64,000 nt of DNA from positions 32,693,089-32,757,088 of the forward strand of contig OZ020488.1 of the NCBI GenBank assembly GCA_963971405.1, written 5' to 3'. A model generated the notes under the pieces. The model saw nothing but the letters and a program-made list of their open reading frames with translations. It searched no databases and had not been told where the DNA came from. A program made the translations under genes and the position numbers. The stretch comes from Psococerastis gibbosa. Lineage: Eukaryota > Arthropoda > Insecta > Psocodea > Psocidae. Shown here piece by piece: positions 34,501-42,350 of the stretch (within the stretch, counting starts at the first letter, position 1; each line of letters begins with the position of its first letter).

Positions 34501-36754
34501 GCACAGAAATGGAATATCGCGACTCCGGTTTGCCCTTAGGTGCCCATTCCATTGACCGGCTAGGGCTATTTCCAAAAACGGTGACGTGGTAGCAGACATT
34601 CAATGAAAGAATGCCATAGTTAAAATTGATCAATGATCATAAAGTAAAATCACAAACAAACTAAAATTAAAAAATGGCGTCATGGGATATGTTAAGTACA
34701 AACATTTTAATAGATTTCTATAAAAAGAAAAATTCTAATTTCCGTCAATGTCATTTGCATTCTGCAATGCGAGGTCGATGGAAACCCCGCCTAAGTCTTG
34801 AATGTCTGCTACCACGTCACTGTTTGTTTGGTTTTCTTTGTATAGGTGCCCATTCCACATACGTACAACGTCAATGAAAATTATGAAATTGAAGGTGGTA
34901 GCAGAATTTTTAGTATGTCTTTAATGTCTGCTACCACCTTCAATTTCATAATTTTCATTGACGTTGTACGTATGTGGAATGGGCGCCATAGAAATCTATT
35001 AAAATGTTTGTACTTCAACATATCCCATGACGCCATTTTTTTAATTTTAGTTTGTTTTATTGTGATTTCACTCTATGATCATTGATCTATTTTAACTATG
35101 GTATGGCGCCCATTGGTGCCCATTCCACATACGGGGGGTATTCCATATACGTACAACGTCAACGAAAAATTGAAAAATGACGTTTTAGCAGACATTAAAG
35201 ACATACTAAAAATTCTGCTACCACGTCAATTTACGTCATTTTGACGTCATTTTTCAATTTTTCGTTGACGTTGTACGTATGTGGAATGGGCACCTACGTA
35301 CAACGTCAACGAAAAATTGAAAAATGACGTCAAAATGACGTAAATTGACGTGGTAGCAGAATTTTTAGTATGTCTTTAATGTCTGCTAAAACGTCATTTT
35401 TCAATTTTTCGTTGACGATTGACGTATATGGAATACCCCCCATTCCACATACGTACAACGTCAATGAAAATTATGAAATTGAAGGACATTTCAATTTCTC
35501 ATTGATGGGGGCCATTCCATATGTTTTTCAAAAATTGACAATTTTCAATTGAAACGTATGCGCCAAATTTTTGAAATTTGCTTCTTGAAATTGTATTTGT
35601 TTTCTTCGTCGCCTTATTATTTAATCCTTATTATAATTTTTATACAGAAATGCTTTCTTTTTAGAGAAATCAATTAAAATAGTTGTACTTGTCATATCAC
35701 ATGACGCCATTTTTTAATTTTAGATTGTTTGTGATTTTTCTCTATTATCAATTGATCATTGATCAATTTTAACAATGGCATAGAGTAAAATTGAAATGCC
35801 CAAATTGAAGTGTCCATTCCACGTACAACGTCAATGAAAATTATGAAATTGAAGGGCATTTCAATTTTACTCTATGTTATTGTTAAAATTGATCAATGAT
35901 CAATTGATAATAGAGTAAAATCACAAACAATGAAACAAACAATCTAAAATTAAAAAATGGCGTCATGTGATATGACAAGTACAACTATTTTAATTGATTT
36001 CTCTAAAAAGAAAGCATTTCTGTATAAAAATTATAATAAGGATTAAATAATAAGGCGACGAAGAAAACAAATACAATTTCAAGAAACAAATTTCAAAAAT
36101 TTGGCGTATACGCTTCAATTGAAAATTGTCAATTTTTGAAAAACATATGGAATGGCCCCCATCAATGAGAAATTGAAATGTCCTTCAATTTCATAATTTT
36201 CATTGACGTTGTACGTATGTGGAATGGGCGCCTTATGGAGTAAAACAAATATTTCCGTCAATGTCATTTGCATTCTGCAATGCAAGGTCGGTGGAAACCC
36301 CGCCTAAGTCTTGAATGTCTGTTACCACGTCACCGTATTTGTGGAATAAGCGCCTTAAATAATGAACACCACAAACTTGAAACTATGTGGTTAGTAGCCG
36401 GAAGGTAAATAAATCAAGGCCTAACTATGATCAATAATAGAATGTAGTCAATGTACTTTAGTTTTGCATTTATATTATGTAACCTACCCAGCTTAATTAA
36501 TACAATTTCAAAAATCTCTTACCGGAACTGTATTTGGGAGAACTCTCATATTTGGGAGAAGGGTAGTAGCTCGAAGTTGATGAAGAAGTGCCGCGACCTC
36601 CTCTTGGATAGTAGCCGCCACGACTTGAGCCTCGCGATCCCCTACTACCTCTATAGGGAGTATACGAGTCGCTGGAGCCTCTGTAGGAATTGCCTCCGCG
36701 ATAAGATGATCGCGGTCTTGAAGTAGATGGATAATAATCCATTTTATTCGTCAC
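22550..36754 (-). CDS. Pep: Pep-like zinc-finger protein (protein on ecdysone puffs type, 10 exons)
   Basis: Exons in transcript order: 36754-36523, 32132-31984, 30563-30235, 29426-29363, 27834-27769, 26249-25926, 25282-25090, 24137-23860, 23002-22882, 22683-22550; all phases join and give 629 aa. Residues 1-77 are Tyr/Ser/Arg/Gly rich with RGG and RGS repeats, an RNA-binding type of region. Four matrin-like zinc fingers follow: CPHC near 301, CLIC near 367, CRIC near 398 and CEVC near 493, each with two histidines. The C-terminus is acidic, with DELWGLGKLLDES and GGRFDRF. This layout fits Drosophila Pep, an hnRNP-associated nuclear protein found on active ecdysone puffs (716 aa there). The fly name rests on remembered architecture; ZNF326-type proteins are an alternative. 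A second ATG at codon 5 is equally usable. Intron 1 spans 4.4 kb and holds the nested MITE stack. Confidence 0.75.
26702..27590 (-). repeat. long dispersed repeat, reverse copy interrupted by a MITE
   Basis: This is the reverse complement of the unit at 15361: AACCTGTCCGGTTTCGTTAC, the G run at 26702, ACCACTTTTTTGGGTTCCTG and AATTTCGACCATCACAAAGC. The MITE at 27326-27494 splits it. It lies in introns 5 and 6 territory of the Pep-like gene (between exons 27769 and 26249). Confidence 0.6.
27326..27494. mobile_element. 169-bp MITE, CAGCCTGATC family, inserted in another repeat
   Basis: Ends CAGTCTGATCGAGGCGATTA and TAATCGCCTCGATCAGGCTG. The host repeat reads GGGTTCCTG before and CTGGTACCTC after; the uninterrupted host at 15449 reads (in reverse complement) GGGTTCCTGGTACCTC, so CTG was duplicated. 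Confidence 0.85.
28234..28674 (+). mobile_element. hAT transposase remnant with right terminal repeat
   Basis: In one plus-strand frame the sequence gives LNDLEKEDKIIF, SNDLLKKLAFAVLSLFGS and then CEQSFSSMNIIKSKLRSRL, matching the C-terminal dimerisation end of SCAND3/ZBED-type hAT transposases (CEQ.FS.M...KS..R..L). Stops interrupt the frame. Downstream, GGCCGACCACTG at 28663-28674 fits a hAT terminal repeat (CAGTGGTCGGC). The 5' end is missing. It lies in intron 4 of the Pep-like gene. Confidence 0.65.
32832..33650 (+). mobile_element. LINE fragment: reverse transcriptase C-terminal half
   Basis: The plus strand reads VPQGSVLGPTLFIIYINDYV and then GLFADEN, the non-LTR reverse transcriptase core (QGSxLGP, FADD), continuing through LILNMGKTNFVVF, WKPHDNN, HLRYGVICWGNS and finally SVSEFFEVYRS with a stop. 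The second D of FADD is E here and several stops and frame changes break the frame, so it is dead. It sits in intron 1 of the Pep-like gene. Confidence 0.8.
34150..34538. mobile_element. MITE with about 120-bp inverted repeats
   Basis: GGGCAAACCGGAGTCGC at the left and GCGACTCCGGTTTGCCC at the right bound arms that share TTCCATATTTC/GAAATATGGAA, AACAATGAA and GCTGAATGG in mirror order. It directly abuts the nested MITE stack at 34539. Confidence 0.75.
34845..34987. mobile_element. 143-bp palindromic MITE with ATA target duplication
   Basis: Ends GGTGCCCATTCCACATACGT and ACGTATGTGGAATGGGCGCC; ATA on both sides. The outer MITE without this insertion is preserved at 61407-61410, where TTTTATAGAAATC is continuous. 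Confidence 0.9.
35133..35441. repeat. 309-bp palindrome made of two inverted MITE copies
   Basis: GGGGGGTATTCCATATACGT at the left pairs with ACGTATATGGAATACCCCCC-like sequence at the right (a small ATTGACGT variation), meeting at about 35290. Each half is itself a MITE with the TAGCAGACATTAAAGACATA core. Confidence 0.8.
35438..36228. repeat. giant palindrome, arms about 365-375 bp, 52-bp loop
   Basis: The left arm 35438-35801 and right arm 35854-36228 are near-perfect inverted copies, from CCCATTCCACATACGTAC to AGTAAAATTGAAATGCCC and back. The loop 35802-35853 itself repeats ACGTACAACGTCAATGAAAA. Such a structure can extrude as a cruciform and is hard to assemble. Confidence 0.85.
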
Positions 36755-37867
36755 TAGTGATGAGAGAAATCAATAATTAATATACTCAGATAGCCAAAAT
36801 ACGACAAAATGGCCGATGGGTGATGGGTTAGTTAATAGTTAGTAACTACGTGGTAAACATGACGTCATAGCTCATAAGCTACTTTAAAACAAACAAGCAT
36901 TTAAACTTCAATTTGGTCTATTTTTTATTATTTCTTATCCATAATTATTTTTTTTAGACTCTTTATATTTATAGTTGTCCGCATATGTGGGGTAAAAAAC
37001 GACATCATATTAATCAATGCGTTGAAGAAGAGTTTCAAAGAAGAACGTAGTATGTGGCGACGTGGAAGATTTTGGCGCAATATTTAAATTGTTCCCAGTT
37101 TGTCAGTGAAGATATCATTTTCACTAAAATTATAAATGTGCAGCGCTCTTATCAGTTACCATCAGTCAGTAACAGTGTGCAGATGGCAAGTAATAATTTT
37201 TTTGATATTAAATAAAACATGGTTGGAGGTGTCATCACTGAAAGTGAAAGCATGTAAAACTGAGTCAGGCAGTAGGATAGGCTAAACTCGAAATATGTAT
37301 TCTGTAGGGATGTACGGATAGTCACAATTTAAATATTGGTGCCTAACTTGTTACTGGCGACTCGTGCACCACCTATGTAAAACTAACATCTACTTTCAAG
37401 TTTCAAGTCCACACAAATCTGTCTCTGCATATCTGCAACCGTTACCAGTAATTTATAATATTCTATATAAGTTTTGATTAAAATACCAAGTCTTTCTATG
37501 TTCCACATTTAAAACTGCTACTTCACCACTGCTCTACTTCCAACATCTTACTCAAGAAGGGAATCTTCTATACCGAGCTCGGAAAGGGTTGAAAACCATC
37601 ACGTAAGAAAACAACCATCAGTAAGTAAAAACCAACCCTAACTATACTAATTAAACATCTAACGCATGTACAGGGTGTGCTACTTGTATATGAATATCCA
37701 AAATATATATTATCGAAAAATTATTACTGTTTCTAGGACTCATTGTGAATTAAAATAATTTAATAAATGATAGTGACTTTTACAAAGTTAATAAAGTGAC
37801 TGATGTTTATATTCTTTCGAGGGTCATGGATCCCAGGGATTCTCTATATATTTTTATGCTATAAGGT
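36755..37867. other. upstream region of the Pep-like gene
   Basis: No gene recognised. It should hold the promoter and 5' leader of the Pep-like gene; no core element stands out. Confidence 0.45.
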
Positions 37868-38072
37868 TGGGATATGTAGAGTAGTGGTACGGACTCTGAC
37901 TTTCACCCGAAAGGTTGTTGGTTCGAGTCCTACACTTCCTACATTTTTTGGCCATGCTTCGGAGGGCATGTAAAGCAGGCGGTCCCGGGCTTTCCTAGTT
38001 GAGTGTAAGAGAGGGCTTTATAGCCCTAACTCCGCCAGGTTGGCTTAGTAATAGAACAAAAAAAGTCCTTAT
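37868..38072 (+). mobile_element. tRNA-derived SINE family 2
   Basis: The head has an A box (TAGAGTAGTGGTACGG) and B box (GGTTCGAGTCC). The body runs through GGGCATGTAAAGCAGGCGG, TCCCGGGCTTTCCTAG, GAGAGGGCTTTATAGCCC and TTGGCTTAGTAATAGAAC to an A-rich tail. The best preserved of three copies. Confidence 0.8.
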
Positions 38073-38747
38073 TATTAACATCTTATGATAGGTCTATAGT
38101 AGATGAAAATAGAATATTCATAAGGGAAATTGGAAAATATCAGTTTCATTCAGTACCGTACCTAAATATATAACTTTTCTATAATTTTAGGGTATAGGCT
38201 ACATCAACAACCGAGTTCTTAAAGCTTGGTCTCCTGGTACTAATTAATTATGTCCAGAGCTTTGGGGCAAACTAGATAATTGTTCACTTGTATGTCAGAA
38301 GCTGCTGAGCCTCCGAGACACAATCATAGAAGTTTGCGCAGTTCTATTGAAAATTGATTTCTATTGAAGATTTCGAACGCAGATGTTGACGAATCGTTTG
38401 GAAGTACGCTTTCAGAACGAATACGACCTATCATCCCAGAATCTACTGCGTCATCAAAAAGATTATTTATAAAAAATCGGGAAGACAGATTTGACAGATT
38501 TTTGAACTTATCAAAATACGCGTTATTTTTAAAGATGACGTCACGATTGCATAAATGTCAGTCAACTCCCCTTTCTCCGAGGTGAGTCTGCCCTTAGGGT
38601 GCCTCAAGTTAACAAACAGACTCACTCCCCCCGCCAGGTTGACAGGGTTGCTTAAAGCAGAAATGCTGAAAGCAGGCGTTAGAAACAACAACAACAACGG
38701 TTGCATAAATTCTACAAGATTACCGCCTTCCGCTGAAGCTAGGCTAA

Positions 38748-39134
38748 GGCGGCTATTCCACTGGTCGATTTTGCTTCAAATTTGATTTGAGATTTTTGTT
38801 TTAATTTATGACATTTTCCATTTTAATTTCCTCATGTTAATATTGATCAATTATCACAGAGTAAAATCACGCGTTGCCAACAATAACAAACTAAAATTAA
38901 ACAATGGCGTCGTCTAGAGATGATGAATAATTTAAATTAATTTCTTGACAACGAACGAATTATTTCGTAGTTTAAATCATAAAATTTCTTGTAGATTATA
39001 TAATTAAAAGAAATTTGAAAAAAAAGATCAATAATGTTGAAAACAAGTGGAAAGGGGTGTAAAAAAAATGCAACATTGTTGATTTTCGGTCAATGACAAA
39101 ATTTGAAGGAAAATCGACCTGTGGAATAGCCGCC
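38748..39134. mobile_element. 387-bp MITE, GGCG-N3-TTCCAC group
   Basis: Ends GGCGGCTATTCCACTGGTCG and CGACCTGTGGAATAGCCGCC extend to about 30 bp of inverted match. TAA stands on the left and TGA on the right. The interior has CTAAAATTAAACAATGGCGT, as in other long members. Confidence 0.8.
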
Positions 39135-39423
39135 TGAGCAATTATTGTCAAATTTATGCAAGTACGACGTCATCTAAAAATGGCGCGTATTTTGACGGCT
39201 TAGAAAATAGGTTTCTTTTTGTTGATGTGTTGTTGTAAATAAACTATAAACCTTTTGACATTTTTGAATGTTTCCTCTATTTTCATGTAAAATCGTTAAA
39301 GCCAATAAACTGGAACACTTTCAAAAGTTAGAATTATATGAAAAAGAAAAAAGGGTTTTCTTAAAAAACAGAAATGTACGAATGCTTGGCAGGCCTTTTT
39401 TTTAATAGAAAGCTTAAAGTATA

Positions 39424-40967
39424 CAGTGTTGCTCATAATAATAGGGATACAGTGAATTTTCCAATCTCCAAAAATCTCCAAAATGGCAAGAGTTTTGGCC
39501 TTGATTGTTAGCAGTAACTAACATGGCAAGAAGTTTGATATGTTGTGTAAATTTCATTCCAATTGCCCAAGAGCGTGAGAATCTAATGAAGATTTTCAAA
39601 AATACGTCGGTCATAATAATAGGGACATTACCTTTACTTCTATAATAAAATGCAGATAAATTAACAAATTACAATTTAATCATCAATACTTGGTAGATTG
39701 CCTCTTGTTATGAAGAACAGCATTGCATCTTGAGTTCATTGAAGTGACCAAATTCTGGGCAAGAGACACAGGGATGTTGTACCACGCTTTTTGAACTTCT
39801 TGCCAAAGGTGGTCTTTGTTCTTGATTGTATCTTTAGCAATACTCTTCTTAAGTTCATTCCATATGTTTTCTATCGGATTCAAGTCCGGTGATTGTGCTG
39901 GCCACACCATAACAGATATTTTTTTCCCCGCGAACCAGTTCTTCACCAATTTCGATGAATGTTTTGGGTCATTATCTTGTTGGAATTGCCACAGCAGTGG
40001 CATGTTTTCTTCTGCATAAGAAAGCATTTCATTTTCTAATATGTTCCGATAGATTTTCTTAGTCATAATGTCCCTGATGAGGTGAATAGAACCAACTCCG
40101 TTGAACGAGAAACAACCCCATACCATTATGTTTCCTCCACCGAACTTAACAGTCTTCCTGGTGTACTTAGGATTGAATGCGGCGTTAGTTGGCCTTCTCA
40201 CGAACTGCTGGCCATCAGACCCAAAGAGATTTATCTTGGTTTCATCGCTCCATAGGACGATCCTCCAATTGACCCGATGGCGGTGTGTTTGAGCAAACCT
40301 CAAGCGATCCTTAATGTTCTTTTTGGACAACAATGGCACCTTCCTGGGAATCCTGGATGGCAGTCCAGCTTCAAATAGACGTCGTCGAATTGTACCGGGG
40401 CTGATTGACGCACCAACACGTTCCTTTAGCGTTCTTGAGGACGCGAATGGGTCGCGCTTGGATTCGCGGAGAAGGAAACGGTCAAAATTTTCGGGTGTCT
40501 TCCTAGGCCGACCTCTTTTTTCGACTGCAGTTTGTTCCTTTAACGCGTTGGCCGCCATTGTTTTTGATCGATCGACTAAATCAGCATTTTTCTGATGCTG
40601 AACCCTTTCTTCCGCAAGCCGCAGATAATTCTTCTTTCATCATCAAAGCAATGTTTCATACGGCCCATTTTCTCAAAATATCTTGAGATATTAAGTGGCA
40701 AGAGGCCTTGGGCAGATTTTTAAATTTTCTTTGTTTTTGGCCTAAATAAAAACAAAAACTAGACTCGCGTCCTTATTATTAAGACCAGCGAAAATTTTAA
40801 AAAAATTCTTGAACGCTTTAAGTTCTTGATAATTTTTAACCAAACTCACACAAAATATTCAGATAACCAAGCCGTCAACTACTGCTGACTATAATTGTGG
40901 TATCTCATTGGGTTTAAAAAAAAAAATTGAAAAATTCGAAGTGTCCCTATTATTATGAGCAACACTG
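39424..40967 (-). mobile_element. Tc1-like transposon, complete ends, TA duplication
   Basis: The 1544-bp element starts CAGTGTTGCTCATAATAATA and ends with the exact complement, flanked by TA (39422-39423, 40968-40969). Internal repeats of the same motif (GGTCATAATAATAGGGAC near 39606 and a diverged mate near 40770) give the IR/DR pattern of Tc1 elements. It carries the transposase described separately. Confidence 0.92.
39683..40663 (-). CDS. Tc1-like transposase, DD34E, one N-terminal frameshift
   Basis: The transposase cuts and pastes the element by its terminal repeats at TA sites. The uninterrupted frame 40558-39683 gives 291 aa with KRGRPRKTP (hinge), WSDETKINLFG (first Asp), QQDNDPKHSS (second Asp) and SPDLNPIENIWNELKK (catalytic Glu). 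Upstream the same frame reads ADLVDRSKT back to about 40580, while the natural start, MGRMKHCFDDERRIICG at about 40663, lies in another frame. The change falls in an A run near 40590. So the catalytic domain is whole but the DNA-binding part is broken by a single frameshift. Confidence 0.9.
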
Positions 40968-40977
40968 TATATACTGC

Positions 40978-42255
40978 ACTGTTCGCCCAGAAAAGTTTGC
41001 AAATGCACATGAAAATATCCCTTAATGCTTTACCAAGTCGGGGGCAAGTCCCGCCTCTCCATGTAAATTCCCTATGCTGCATTTTCAAATCAGATAGAAG
41101 TACTTTGCAAGTGTTTGTATACACTAAACTTACGGGGGTTCCATTCCAAATTTAATGCATTAAGGTCACAAGTGGACATTGCTTATTTTTTTTAGCTAAA
41201 ATTGTCGATCTGTTGCACTTTTTACAAATTCACGACTCCAATGTCAAAATTAAAATTAAAATTTTCTGAATGTTAGATAATTGTCTTCAACTACTGTAGC
41301 AACGTTAGTGGAACGGTTTTAGGATCATCATAAGGAATCATCAAGGAACCCCATAATTATGTATATTCATCCTAGGATGATTGCTGACTGTTAAGGACAC
41401 CCTGCGACAAGAAATATTAGAGCTTGATGGTCGTTACCAAATGCCCAAGGAGAGCCTCCGCGTATTTATCACTAGGCGTCTTCATTTCAGGTAAAATAAA
41501 AAACACAACCAGTCGGTTGAGCAGACTATTATAAATACACGCATCAGAAGTGCAGCGGAAACAAAGAAGTCACAATTTAAATGCTGTGCAGATTTAAGAT
41601 GTTTGACAAAATACAACGTCTTGGTCGAGTCGCCACGCACGCTTTCTTGGCGTTATAGGTATTTACAAGGAATCCGAAACGCAGGGTCTGAAGGAAATCG
41701 CATTGTATACCTTGACGAGACCCTTATTGGTGTGATACACAGAAACTCTATTCTGTGGCCTGAACGCTCTTAAGTTAACTTTCTACTTTCAAGTTGATCC
41801 ATTTTATAACACAGTATGGTAAGATGAAAATTTTATAAATTTCTCAAATTCAAGAAACGCACTAATAATATATATAACAATAAATATTGCTTTGATTTTG
41901 TTCTATGATGATCCTAAAACCGTTCCACTAACGTTGCTACAGTAGTTGAAGACAATTAACTAACATTCAGAAAATTTTTATTTTAATTTTGACACTGGAG
42001 TCGTGAATTCGTAAAAAGTGCAACAGATCGACAATTTTAGCTAAAAAAATAAGCAATGTCCACTTATGACCTTCATACATTAAATTTGGAATGCAACCCC
42101 CGTAAGTTTTGTGTATACAAACATGCAAAGTACTTCTATCTGATTTGAAAATGCAGCATAGGGAATTGACATGGAGAGGCGGGACTCGCCCCCGACTTGG
42201 TAAAGCATTAAGGGATATTTTCATGTGCATTTGCAAACTTTTCTGGGCGAACAGT
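40978..42255 (+). mobile_element. transposon with about 355-bp inverted repeats and decayed transposase
   Basis: The ends ACTGTTCGCCCAGAAAAG and CTTTTCTGGGCGAACAGT open arms (40978-41332 and 41903-42255) that stay similar throughout, including ACGTTAGTGGAACGGTTTTA. Between them, plus-strand pieces read LRQEILELDGRYQMPKESL and WRYRYLQGIRNAG then RIVYLDETLIGVIH. The WR.RYL..I and YLDET order fits an IS630/Tc1/mariner-superfamily DDE transposase common in invertebrates. Frames are interrupted, so it is inactive. It abuts the Tc1 element and the RanGAP 3' end. Confidence 0.75.
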
Positions 42256-42350
42256 AAGTAAGTTACTACGAGATTTCACAATAAATATTTAACACAAACG
42301 TGGCCGACAATTTGTATGTTCATAAACGCCGTTCAATCTTCACATTGTCA

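Larger units (their letters stand above)
34539..36354. mobile_element. nested stack of GGCG-N3-TTCCAC MITEs, TTA-flanked
   Basis: The outer ends GGTGCCCATTCCA and TGGAATAAGCGCC are flanked by TTA (34536-34538 and 36355-36357). Inside are an outer MITE like the one at 61267, a 143-bp MITE at 34845-34987, a palindrome at 35133-35441 and the very large palindrome at 35438-36228. Blocks such as GACGTGGTAGCAGACATT and ACGTACAACGTCAATGAAAA recur in both orientations. The whole stack lies in intron 1 of the Pep-like gene. Confidence 0.85.

Noticed and set aside
34539-36360. Possible CRISPR-like array because of many repeated units
   Set aside because: The units are inverted, of varying length and flanked by target duplications; they are MITEs in a eukaryotic intron.
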